14,336 bases of DNA from Alphaproteobacteria bacterium UBA7691 (GTDB lineage: Bacteria > Pseudomonadota > Alphaproteobacteria > Ferrovibrionales > Ferrovibrionaceae): positions 1 to 14,336 of the forward strand of contig DLGP01000026.1 in the NCBI GenBank assembly GCA_002482765.1. Reading direction: 5' to 3'. Made by a program: the position numbers and the translations under genes. Numbering within the stretch: the first letter of the stretch is position 1; each line of letters starts with the position of its first letter. The notes under the pieces were generated by a model, which was not told where the DNA came from, did not search any database, and was given only the letters and a program-made list of their open reading frames with translations. Positions 1-5,320 of this stretch are shown here, one piece after another.

Positions 1-2
1 CT

Positions 3-62
3 CAGGCTCCCGCCACTCAGGCCCCGGCTGCTCAAGCCCCGGCTGCTCAGGCCCCGGCTGCT
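3..62 (+). repeat. 15-bp in-frame tandem repeat encoding QAPAA
   Basis: Three near-identical 15-bp units (caggccccggctgct) lie at 18-32, 33-47 (one G-to-A change) and 48-62. A degenerate unit encoding QAPAT precedes them at 3-17, and a decayed start of another (QTPG) follows from 63. The unit is a multiple of three, so copy number can change without breaking the frame. The array may begin before the window. Confidence 0.85.
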
Positions 63-419
63 CAGACTCCGGGGCGGCCAACATCACCCGCCCAGGCTAC
101 CCCGGCACCCGCCGCCCGCCGCACCCCGCCACCCGCCACCATCGGCCTGCCTAACCCCACGCCGATAGCCGAGATTCCGCGCGGCCGGACCGTGCTGCTG
201 GCGGGCATGCTGCTATCGCCGCAGCCACGCACCTTTGTGTTGAATGACGGCAACGCGGCCATCGTGATCAATCTTGGGCCGACCTGGCAGGAACTGAGTG
301 GCCTCAAGGCCGGCGACCGGGTGCGCGTGCTGGGCCAGATTGATCCTTATGGCGCCTCGGTGTTTCGCGCCGGCAGCGTGGTGTTGGATAACGGCCGCAT
401 CATCGTGGTGCCGAACTGA
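3..419 (+). CDS. Partial protein: Ala/Pro/Gln-rich repeat linker plus OB-fold-like C-terminal domain
   Basis: Only the 3' end is present; the frame is open from the left edge to the TGA at 417-419. The visible part starts with a low-complexity linker of QAPAA-type pentapeptide repeats (about residues 1-20), then Pro/Ala/Arg/Thr-rich sequence. A compact domain of about 80 residues follows, starting near PIAEIPRGRTVLL and ending DNGRIIVVPN. Its alternation of beta-type stretches with turns (FVLNDGNAAIVINL, LKAGDRVRVLGQID) resembles small bacterial OB-fold modules of the YgiW/BOF type (NirD/YgiW/YdeI family). That family assignment is a pattern judgement only. An Ala/Pro-rich linker before a small beta domain is common in exported proteins, but the N-terminus that would show a signal peptide lies outside the window. 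It converges on the gene ending at 427, with only 7 bases between the stops. Confidence 0.6.
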   Translation, partial: QAPATQAPAAQAPAAQAPAAQTPGRPTSPAQATPAPAARRTPPPATIGLPNPTPIAEIPRGRTVLLAGMLLSPQPRTFVLNDGNAAIVINLGPTWQELSGLKAGDRVRVLGQIDPYGASVFRAGSVVLDNGRIIVVPN

Positions 420-426
420 CGCGAGC

Positions 427-966
427 TCAGCGGTCGCCGCGATTGTTGCGCGTCTTGCACATCGGATAGATGTTTTTCACCCGGCCCAGTTCGGTGCGCT
501 GGGCGTGGCGCACGAAGTCATTATATTCGGCAAAGCTCTGCACCAGGTTGCGCGCCACATTGCATTCCTCGTTGGCCATGCGCAGCAGGCCGGTGGAAGC
601 AATCAGCCGGTTATCAACCCGCAACGCCACGTCGGGCGTTTCAGGATAATTCCGCTCCAGCGCCGCGCCGCGCAGCCGCGCTGCGGCCTGGATTTGCTCG
701 GCATTGGCGGCATCAAAGGCATACCATAGCGGCAATAAATCCAGATCCACGCGCCGCCGCGCACATTCGCGGCCAATCTCACGCAGGATTATGCCGGTGC
801 GAATCAGCGCCTCGGCTTTCTGCTCACGATCATCCATGCAGGGCATTTCGCGTTTTGGCCGCCGCCCTGCACCAAGGCCATAGGCTGGATCGTTGCTCTG
901 CGCCCAAGCCTGTTCTGCGGCCAGCATCGGCATGAGCAGCAGCAACAGGAAAAAGCCGCGCCGCAT
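427..966 (-). CDS. Hypothetical exported protein (179 aa)
   Basis: I do not recognise the family. The ATG at 966 gives MRRGFFLLLLLMPMLAAEQAWA, a clear Sec-type signal peptide (basic start, Leu-rich core, AWA-Q cleavage site), so the mature protein is probably periplasmic. A longer reading from 1047 adds 27 Pro/Arg-rich residues before the signal and overlaps the upstream gene, so it is unlikely. The mature part is mostly helical and rich in Arg, Ala and Glu. It has four Cys residues, in EMPCMDD, GRECARR, NEECNVA and YPMCKTR, which could form two disulfides in the periplasm. The start lies one base after the stop of the preceding 67-aa gene and no strong Shine-Dalgarno sequence is seen, so translation is probably coupled. 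It is the last gene of the four-gene reverse cluster. Confidence 0.7.
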   Translation of the reverse strand: MRRGFFLLLLLMPMLAAEQAWAQSNDPAYGLGAGRRPKREMPCMDDREQKAEALIRTGIILREIGRECARRRVDLDLLPLWYAFDAANAEQIQAAARLRGAALERNYPETPDVALRVDNRLIASTGLLRMANEECNVARNLVQSFAEYNDFVRHAQRTELGRVKNIYPMCKTRNNRGDR

Positions 967-967
967 C

Positions 968-1171
968 TCAGCGCTTGTTATGCGTGATCGCGGCAACAAA
1001 GGTGGCGGCGGCATCGGCCGCCTGCTCCACCACGGCGGCGGATACATTGGGACTCTGGTCCATGGCCTGACGCACCGCCTGCGCTTCCTGCGGCGGCAGC
1101 CGGCTCAGGATCACATTGGCGCGGTCGGGACCGGCAGCGCGCAAAAAGGCGACCAGCTTGTCGCGGCTCAT
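968..1171 (-). CDS. Hypothetical small helical protein (67 aa)
   Basis: A 67-residue protein with no signal peptide or membrane segment, predicted mostly alpha-helical, ending AAITHNKR. The stretch RANVILSRLPPQEAQAVRQAM has the rhythm of the short helical repeats seen in FliG and MgtE N-terminal domains (L..L.P..A..V...M). At this length that is only a resemblance. The start at 1171 is supported by AAGGGAG about 10 bases upstream (1181-1190). The ATG also overlaps, as ATGA, a TGA that closes a second open frame from the preceding gene (see the frameshift entry). It sits third in the reverse cluster, one base before the exported-protein gene. Confidence 0.65.
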   Translation of the reverse strand: MSRDKLVAFLRAAGPDRANVILSRLPPQEAQAVRQAMDQSPNVSAAVVEQAADAAATFVAAITHNKR

Positions 1172-1260
1172 GGCCGAAACACTCCCTTCTCCATCACATA
1201 TTTGCCGAGGCCAGTATCCGGGCCAGGAGCGGCGCTGCTCAGCGCGATTTTGGCGCCGAC
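1168..1260 (-). pseudogene. Probable displaced C-terminus (30 codons) of the 1239-1562 gene
   Basis: In the frame one base off the 107-aa protein, the reverse strand reads VGAKIALSS...GLGKYVMEKGVFRP and stops at 1168-1170. This tail lacks its own convincing start at the beginning of the open stretch, uses GC-rich codons like the neighbours, and ends in a 4-bp ATGA overlap with the 67-aa gene. That is the usual junction type on this strand. Joined to residues 1-101 of the upstream frame it gives a smooth protein. I infer a one-base deletion (or a sequencing error) near 1257-1262. No slippery heptamer is visible to suggest programmed frameshifting. Confidence 0.5.
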
Positions 1261-1562
1261 TTCATCATCGCCAGATACATCGGCATCACCACATTGGTGA
1301 ATTTGTTGGCACCATACTGCAATTCATCCATCGCCGCCTTCACCATCTCCACGGTGGGATAATATGGCACGATGACATAGCCATTCTGCCGCAAAGCCTT
1401 GATCACGGCATTGGACTGCTTGGTGTAGTTCTCGAAGAAATAGCTGGTATCCGCTGCCTTGATCGCTTCGGCGATCACTTCAGCAGCGGCAATCGGCTTG
1501 ATGCGCTGCGGGCGCCAGTCAAAAACCGGTTCGTTGCCATCATCCTGGCCGTTTGCCGCCAT
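1239..1562 (-). CDS. Hypothetical protein, apparently frameshifted near its 3' end (107 aa as read)
   Basis: The family is not recognised. The intact frame is soluble, alpha/beta-looking and has no signal peptide. It includes a well-ordered region (AVIKALRQNGYVIVPYYPT, then VEMVKAAMDELQYG). The ATG at 1562 is preceded by TAGAGG at a normal distance, supporting the start. As read, the protein ends MMKSAPKSR at a TGA (1239-1241). An adjacent frame continues from base 1260 to 1168 with coding-like composition and stops exactly where the next gene starts, in an ATGA overlap. One missing base after Lys101 would therefore explain both the early stop and the otherwise odd 67-bp gap. The undamaged protein would be about 131 residues. 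The shift could be a true mutation or a sequence error. Confidence 0.6.
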   Translation of the reverse strand: MAANGQDDGNEPVFDWRPQRIKPIAAAEVIAEAIKAADTSYFFENYTKQSNAVIKALRQNGYVIVPYYPTVEMVKAAMDELQYGANKFTNVVMPMYLAMMKSAPKSR

Positions 1563-1580
1563 TACTGCCTCTACCCGCTC

Positions 1581-2225
1581 TCAATTCACCGGCACACGCC
1601 GACCGGTCGGCCATTGCCGCGCCGTGTCATTCAACGGCGGCAGCACTTCGTTGCCCGGCTTGCCATCCAGCTTGCGAATTGCACTGGCCACCTTGCGCTC
1701 AAGCCCGGTTGTGGCGCCGCCACTGCCCATGCGGAACCGCTGCTGCGCCTCGCGCAAAGCTTCGGCCACCTTGCGTTCCACGCTGCCGCCCGGGCCGGTC
1801 AGTTTGCGCGTCACCACCACACCGATGGCATCGATATTGAGGCCGATAATCTTGTGCAGGCGCTGATTGCTCTCGGTCAGATTGGCGGTCAACTGCTTCA
1901 GGATATCGGCATAGACCGACAGCAGCGGATAATTGAACAGGCCGCCCTGGCCTTTCATCTCCACCGCCAGATCGTGAATCCACTCATAATAGCTGGCACG
2001 GCCAACCTGGTTGAAAGAGGCCGAGGTCAGCGCGTCACGCATGTTGCGGAGGCTTTCCCGGGCCGCCTGCTCAAAATCGCTCTGGGTTTCCACGATCACC
2101 TTCTCGATCTTGCCGCGCAATTCCGGCGTCAGCTGGAGTTCCTGGCCGCTCCGGAAATTTACCGCACGCTGCCTTAATTCGCCCCGGTTGACGATGATCC
2201 GCCCCGCAGAAAGGGAATTCAGCAT
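1581..2225 (-). CDS. Hypothetical helical protein with Hpt-like core lacking the phospho-His (214 aa)
   Basis: The start at 2225 has a good Shine-Dalgarno (AAAGGAAG) 7-8 bases upstream. The protein is soluble and largely helical. Residues 40-140 look like a helical bundle whose centre (residues 84-101, HDLAVEMKGQGGLFNYPL) recalls the histidine phosphotransfer signature H-x-L-K-G-x-x-x-x-x-G. Small alphaproteobacterial Hpt-like proteins, as I recall them, carry an H-D-x-K-G-Q-G-G-x-F-x-Y-P pattern. Here the residue three before the Lys is Val88, not His, so classical phosphotransfer looks impossible unless His84 substitutes. The C-terminal third (150-214) is basic, Gly/Pro-containing and probably less ordered. 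It is the first gene of the four-gene reverse cluster, 18 bases before the next. The Hpt link is inferred from motif shape; a purely structural role is possible. Confidence 0.65.
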   Translation of the reverse strand: MLNSLSAGRIIVNRGELRQRAVNFRSGQELQLTPELRGKIEKVIVETQSDFEQAARESLRNMRDALTSASFNQVGRASYYEWIHDLAVEMKGQGGLFNYPLLSVYADILKQLTANLTESNQRLHKIIGLNIDAIGVVVTRKLTGPGGSVERKVAEALREAQQRFRMGSGGATTGLERKVASAIRKLDGKPGNEVLPPLNDTARQWPTGRRVPVN

Positions 2226-2242
2226 AGCGCAGCTTCCTTTCG

Positions 2243-2265
2243 GCGGGGCAACCGATTCGCCCCGC
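2243..2265 (-). promoter_or_regulatory. Perfect 7-bp stem-loop in the leader of the four-gene cluster
   Basis: GCGGGGC (2243-2249) and GCCCCGC (2259-2265) are perfect inverted repeats around a 9-base loop. On the reverse strand the hairpin ends a few bases before the AAAGGAAG ribosome binding site of the gene starting at 2225. If the promoter proposed at 2273-2301 is right, the hairpin sits at the very 5' end of the mRNA, where it could protect the transcript or modulate initiation. It lacks a U-run, so it is not a terminator. Confidence 0.45.
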
Positions 2266-2272
2266 GCATCAG

Positions 2273-2301
2273 TGTATTCTGTGCGCCAGGGCCGTTAGCA
2301 A
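2273..2301 (-). promoter_or_regulatory. Candidate sigma70-type promoter for the reverse cluster
   Basis: On the reverse strand, TTGCTA (2301-2296) and AATACA (2278-2273) are separated by exactly 17 bases, matching 4/6 and 3/6 consensus positions. Initiation would fall near 2266. It is the best-spaced candidate in the gap before the 2225 start, but the -10 match is weak. Confidence 0.3.
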
Positions 2302-2311
2302 GCGATTAACG
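2293..2311. promoter_or_regulatory. Inverted repeat CGTTA-N9-TAACG, possible operator
   Basis: CGTTA (2293-2297) and TAACG (2307-2311) form a perfect 5-bp inverted repeat with centres about 14 bases apart. It overlaps the -35 of the candidate promoter for the four-gene cluster, a usual position for a dimeric repressor. Arms this short can arise by chance. Confidence 0.25.
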
Positions 2312-2327
2312 CGGCTGCAATATTCCT

Positions 2328-2513
2328 TCAATCGCGGCGGTAAACACGCAGGCGGTGGTTGCAGATATCAATCTTTTCCGACATGCGGGCGCGCCACACC
2401 TTGTCGGCCTCGCCCTCGGTGTCAAACGGGCCATAACTTTCCTCGGTGCCGGGCTGGGGCGCCGGATCGGCTAAATCCTTATAAATGCCGCCCTCGACAT
2501 AGAATTTTGCCAT
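2328..2513 (-). CDS. DUF4170 domain protein (61 aa)
   Basis: The sequence opens MAKFYVEGGIYKDL, contains SYGPFDTEGEADKVWRARMSEKID and ends RLRVYRRD. This is the pattern of the small alphaproteobacterial DUF4170 family: an F-Y-V-x-G-G-x-Y start, a G-P-F central turn and a K-V-W-R helix. No biochemical function is established that I can name. It is cytosolic by sequence and spans the whole domain, so it is complete. The start at 2513 is chosen because an excellent AAGGAGG lies 6-8 bases upstream. A longer reading back to 2744 would run over the MscS-type gene start and is low-complexity. It is divergent from the mechanosensitive channel gene, with 156 bases between the two starts, and 102 bases separate its stop from the next gene on the same strand. 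Confidence 0.85.
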   Translation of the reverse strand: MAKFYVEGGIYKDLADPAPQPGTEESYGPFDTEGEADKVWRARMSEKIDICNHRLRVYRRD

Positions 2514-2669
2514 CTGCTGCCTCCTTGGATAGTGCCGCAACGCGCCACAGTCTCGCCAATGCGGCGGTTCTGCGCAAGTTCGAGCATAAACGGATTGCTG
2601 GCTCCCTGCTTCTACCAGGATTAAGATTTGCCCAGGATTCGGCGATTTTCCGAGTCGATGGAGACAACG

Positions 2670-3470
2670 ATGGATAAAGAGCTGACTGCCGTTACCCGCA
2701 TGGCCGAAGTGGCGATGGATTTCCTGGTGCGCTACGGCCTGCAAATCCTCGGCGCCCTGGTGGTGTTTGCCATCGGCCTCAAGCTGGCGCTGTGGCTCGG
2801 CAGCCGCACTACGGCCCTGGCCGAACGCAAGCAGATTGATGTCACCCTCGCCCGGCTATTCGGCAATGCGGTGAAAATCGCTGTGCTGGTTGCGGTGATC
2901 CTGATCACGCTGGGCAATTTCGGCATTTCCATCGCGCCGCTGATCGCCCTGGCCGGTGCCAGCGCCTTCGGCGCCACCCTGGCAATCCAGGGGCCGCTCT
3001 CCAATTATGGCGCCGGCCTGGCCATAATCCTCAGCCGCCCTTTTGTGGTCGGCAACACTATCTCCGTGAAGGGGGTCAGCGGCGTGGTGCAGGATATCAC
3101 CCTGTCTGCCACCGTGCTGCGCAATCAGGATGGCGAGGAAATCACCGTCCCGAATAAATCCATCAATGGCGAAATCATTGTCAATTCACGCAGCCATCAT
3201 GTGGTGGAAACCCGTGTACACCTGACCCTGGATGCCGATCAGGAGCGCGCCGCCAAGGCCGTGCGCCAGGCGCTGGCCGGCTTTGCCGAAGTGGCCGCCG
3301 GGCCGCCGGCGCAGATCGGCGTGCATGAATTCACCGCCAACGGCCTGGTGCTGGGCATCCGCTTCTGGGTGCCAAGCCGGGACTATTTCCAGACCCGCTA
3401 CGCCGCGAACACAGCCATACTGCAAGCCCTGCGTGAACAAGAAATTATGCCCAAACCCGCAGAATTATAA
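2670..3470 (+). CDS. Small-conductance mechanosensitive ion channel (MscS family, 266 aa)
   Basis: Inner-membrane channel of the MscS family, which opens under membrane tension to release solutes during hypo-osmotic shock. Three hydrophobic segments are visible: TM1 about residues 23-45, TM2 68-86, and a pore-lining TM3 starting near 88. TM3 contains the Gly/Ala-rich packing pattern ALAGASAFGATLAIQGPLSN and then the conserved LSRPFVVGNTI entry to the beta domain. The motif ITVPNKSI (158-165) is the MscS middle-domain signature, and a cytoplasmic alpha/beta C-terminal domain follows. Length is close to E. coli MscS (286 aa). The ATG at 2670 has GGAGA at good spacing; an in-frame ATG at 2658 is possible but leaves the ribosome site inside the gene. 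No terminator is evident before the flagellin gene. Confidence 0.9.
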   Translation: MDKELTAVTRMAEVAMDFLVRYGLQILGALVVFAIGLKLALWLGSRTTALAERKQIDVTLARLFGNAVKIAVLVAVILITLGNFGISIAPLIALAGASAFGATLAIQGPLSNYGAGLAIILSRPFVVGNTISVKGVSGVVQDITLSATVLRNQDGEEITVPNKSINGEIIVNSRSHHVVETRVHLTLDADQERAAKAVRQALAGFAEVAAGPPAQIGVHEFTANGLVLGIRFWVPSRDYFQTRYAANTAILQALREQEIMPKPAEL

Positions 3471-3578
3471 AAAACACAGGGGTAATTCGCCACGAATCAC
3501 GTATGGTCCGTTCAGCGATTGTTAACCTCTCCCGATTAAAGCTAATGCATCCAAATAGGCCCAGAAAGGAACCTAGCC

Positions 3579-4400
3579 ATGGCCAACTCAGTCAACACCA
3601 ATATCGGCGCCCTCGTCGCTTTGTCGTCGCTGCGCTCCACCAATACTGAACTCGACAAGACCTCGAAGCGCATTCAGACCGGCTTTCGCGTTGCTGACGC
3701 CGCCGATGATGCCGCCATTTTCGCCGTTGCCCAGGGCATCCGCGGCAATGTGAAGGCCTATGCCTCGGTCCAGTCGTCGCTCGCCGCCGGTGAAGGCCTC
3801 GGCCAGGTCACTGCTGCCGCGCTCACCGGTATTTCCAACCTGGTTGGTGACCTCAAGGCGAAATTCGCCAATCTGGCCGATGGCTCGCTGACGGCCGATC
3901 AGCGCACCACCTATCAGAATGACGCCACCGCGATCGTCAACCAGATCACCAATTTCATCGATCAGGCGACCTATAACGGCAAGAACATCCTCAACACCGC
4001 GCAGTCGATTTCCTTCGTGGCTGACGTGTCCGGCACCACGCTGACGCTCCAGACCGGCACCCCGCTGTCGGGCGGCACCACTGCGGTGCAGGATGAAATC
4101 AACAACTTCGCCACTGCCGACCAGTATTCGGTGGCGCTGGCTGCGCTGAACACCTTTGAAGCGCTGGTCAACTCGATCTCCGCCTCGGTGGCGGCGCAGA
4201 GCCGTTCGCTGAACCTGCAAAAGAGCTTCGTGAACGAACTGGTGGATGCGACCAAGAAGGGCCTCGGCGCCCTGGTGGATGCCGACGTGGCTGCCGAAAG
4301 CGCCGCCTTGCAGTCGTTGCAGGTGCGCCAGCAGCTCGGCGTGCAGGCGCTGTCGATCGCCAACCAGCAGCCCAACACCCTGCTCAGCCTGTTCCGTTAA
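3579..4400 (+). CDS. Flagellin (273 aa, D0/D1 only)
   Basis: Filament subunit of the bacterial flagellum. The N-terminal D0/D1 helix (NTNIGALVALSSLRSTNTEL, then TSKRIQTGFRVADAADDAA) and the C-terminal D1/D0 helix (AAESAALQSLQVRQQL...ALSIANQQPNTLLSLFR) are intact. Between them there is only a short beta hairpin region (about residues 145-180), so the surface D2/D3 domains are absent and 273 aa is minimal for the family. The usual DDAAGLAIA reads DDAAIFAVAQ, and no LQRVREL-type TLR5 contact is apparent; both fit alphaproteobacterial flagellins. AAAGGAA lies 8 bases before the ATG. The gene is followed by a strong intrinsic terminator and has no other flagellar gene beside it here, so it is probably transcribed alone. 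Confidence 0.95.
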   Translation: MANSVNTNIGALVALSSLRSTNTELDKTSKRIQTGFRVADAADDAAIFAVAQGIRGNVKAYASVQSSLAAGEGLGQVTAAALTGISNLVGDLKAKFANLADGSLTADQRTTYQNDATAIVNQITNFIDQATYNGKNILNTAQSISFVADVSGTTLTLQTGTPLSGGTTAVQDEINNFATADQYSVALAALNTFEALVNSISASVAAQSRSLNLQKSFVNELVDATKKGLGALVDADVAAESAALQSLQVRQQLGVQALSIANQQPNTLLSLFR

Positions 4401-4427
4401 ACACGACAGCGTTTCGCTTAAAAACAG

Positions 4428-4456
4428 CGGCGGCCCAACCGGGCCGCCGTTTTTTT
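4428..4456 (+). terminator. Intrinsic terminator of the flagellin gene
   Basis: A perfect 9-bp GC stem, CGGCGGCCC (4428-4436) with GGGCCGCCG (4441-4449), closes a 4-base AACC loop and is followed directly by seven T (4450-4456). It lies 27 bases after the flagellin stop. The A-run just before it (4420-4424) could give weaker termination in the opposite direction. Confidence 0.95.
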
Positions 4457-4497
4457 GTTGCAGTTGTCCGCAGCGGCATTCGGGCTATGTCATTGGC

Positions 4498-5037
4498 ATG
4501 CGCCCGCTTCGCCTTGCAGCTTTGCTGCTGCTCATCATCACCCCGCTCGTCGGCTGTGCCGGCCCCACCCGGCCCGATCCGGCTGGCCTTGCCGCCTATG
4601 GCGCCTTCGATCTGGAGCGGTATTTCCTCGGCCGCTCCAAAGCCTGGGGTTTGTTCGAGCCGCGCTTCGGCGGCAATGTGCGGCAATTCACCGTAGAACT
4701 GCTTGGCCGCCGGGATGGCGCCGATCTGGTGCTGGAAGAGGATTTCCGCTTCAGCGATGGCGAAACCCAGCGGCGCGTCTGGCGCATCCGCCGCCAGGGT
4801 GACCAGTTTACCGGCCAGGCCGATGATGTGCTGGGTCAGGCCATGGGTCTCGCCCAGGGCAATGGTTTCCGCTGGCGCTATGACATCACGCTGAAAACCG
4901 ATGACGGCGGCATCGCTGTCAGCTTTGATGACTGGCTCTACCGCTTCGATGATGAGGTGGTGCTGAATCGGGCCGCCGTGCGCAAGTTTGGCCTGGAGGT
5001 TGGCCAGGTGCTGATCGCTTTCCGTAAATTGCCGTAA
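4498..5037 (+). CDS. DUF3833 family lipoprotein (179 aa)
   Basis: The N-terminus MRPLRLAALLLLIITPLVGC is a lipoprotein signal with lipobox LVGC, so Cys20 is the probable lipidation site. The mature part matches the DUF3833 pattern. It starts with LERYFLGRSKAWGLFEPRFG (a G-x-x-x-A-W-G motif) and goes on to RQFTVELLGRRDGADLVLEEDFRFSDGE, a GQADDVLGQAMGLAQGNGFRWRY strand-turn series, and VSFDDWLYRFDDEVVLNRA near the end. The family is a beta-rich, probably lipocalin-like envelope protein of unknown function. The first ATG that leaves a proper signal peptide is at 4498; the ribosome binding site is weak. It begins only 41 bases after the flagellin terminator, leaving little room for its own promoter, so read-through or a promoter overlapping the terminator is possible. 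Confidence 0.85.
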   Translation: MRPLRLAALLLLIITPLVGCAGPTRPDPAGLAAYGAFDLERYFLGRSKAWGLFEPRFGGNVRQFTVELLGRRDGADLVLEEDFRFSDGETQRRVWRIRRQGDQFTGQADDVLGQAMGLAQGNGFRWRYDITLKTDDGGIAVSFDDWLYRFDDEVVLNRAAVRKFGLEVGQVLIAFRKLP

Positions 5038-5067
5038 AATCAGGGTTTTCAACACCGGACAGGGCGG

Positions 5068-5096
5068 TTGACGGCGCCGCCCTCGGCAATTATGGT
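5068..5096 (+). promoter_or_regulatory. Promoter of tRNA-Lys
   Basis: TTGACG (5068-5073) and TATGGT (5091-5096) are separated by exactly 17 bases, a good sigma70-type promoter (5/6 and 4/6 consensus). The -10 ends 12 bases before the first tRNA base, so only a few leader bases are expected. The GC-rich discriminator (CCGCCGCG) is of the type linked to stringent control of stable RNA genes. Confidence 0.75.
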
Positions 5097-5108
5097 CCGC
5101 CGCGTTGT

Positions 5109-5184
5109 GGGTCCGTAGCTCAGCTGGTAGAGCAAGCGACTTTTAATCGAGAGGTCACGGGTTCGAATCCCGTCGGACCCACCA
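5109..5184 (+). tRNA. tRNA-Lys, anticodon TTT
   Basis: A 76-base cloverleaf with encoded CCA. Acceptor arms GGGTCCG (5109-5115) and CGGACCC (5174-5180) pair fully. The D arm is GCTC/GAGC, the anticodon loop is CTTTTAA (5140-5146), and the T arm is ACGGG/CCCGT around TTCGAAT. Anticodon TTT reads Lys AAA/AAG. The anticodon stem is odd: AGCGA (5135-5139) against TCGAG (5147-5151) gives only three Watson-Crick pairs next to the loop, then G28-A42 and A27-G43 mismatches. All other arms are perfect and a promoter lies just upstream, so the gene looks functional apart from this. Confidence 0.93.
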
Positions 5185-5205
5185 CTTCCCCTCTCGTCTA
5201 TCCAG

Positions 5206-5319
5206 CTACCCCCACCAATGCCGGGTCAGCCACACCGCCAGATGCGCCAGGCCATAGGCAAGCATGGCAAAGATCAGCGCGATACCGAACACCCTGGCAT
5301 GGCGCTTGAGTTTTTCCAT
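5206..5319 (-). CDS. Predicted single-pass membrane miniprotein downstream of tgt (37 aa)
   Basis: The reverse strand from the ATG at 5319 encodes MEKLKRHARVFGIALIFAML, then AYGLAHLAVWLTRHWWG and a TAG at 5206-5208. The layout is a basic N-terminus (about 10 residues), one hydrophobic segment (about 11-31) and a short Trp/Arg/His tail. This is typical of a small inner-membrane protein with its N-terminus inside. The start is one base after the tgt stop (TGA-C-ATG) and there is no separate ribosome binding site, so translation is probably coupled to tgt. I do not know a family for it. Support comes from the positive-inside topology, the tight junction and high third-position GC. It could still be a chance open frame at this length. 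Confidence 0.55.
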   Translation of the reverse strand: MEKLKRHARVFGIALIFAMLAYGLAHLAVWLTRHWWG

Positions 5320-5320
5320 G

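Noticed and set aside
3..62. Short direct repeats as a CRISPR array
   Set aside because: Units are contiguous 15-bp copies without spacers and lie in frame within a coding region.
1116..2177. Forward open frame of 353 codons across the four-gene cluster
   Set aside because: Antisense to reverse-strand genes that have ribosome binding sites and tight junctions; its composition (His, Arg, Leu, Ala) is typical of a shadow.
2328..2744. Longer 138-residue reading of the DUF4170 gene
   Set aside because: The extra 77 residues lack conservation signals, overlap the divergent MscS-type gene start, and ignore the strong AAGGAGG before the ATG at 2513.
3522..3539. TTAA pair upstream of flagellin as a CtrA binding site
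   Set aside because: The two TTAA elements (3522-3525 and 3536-3539) are separated by 10 bases, while the CtrA box needs 7, so the spacing does not fit.
5061..5083. AGGGCGG/CCGCCCT hairpin as terminator of the DUF3833 gene
   Set aside because: There is no T-run after it and it overlaps the well-formed tRNA-Lys promoter, so it is more likely a by-product of GC-rich sequence.
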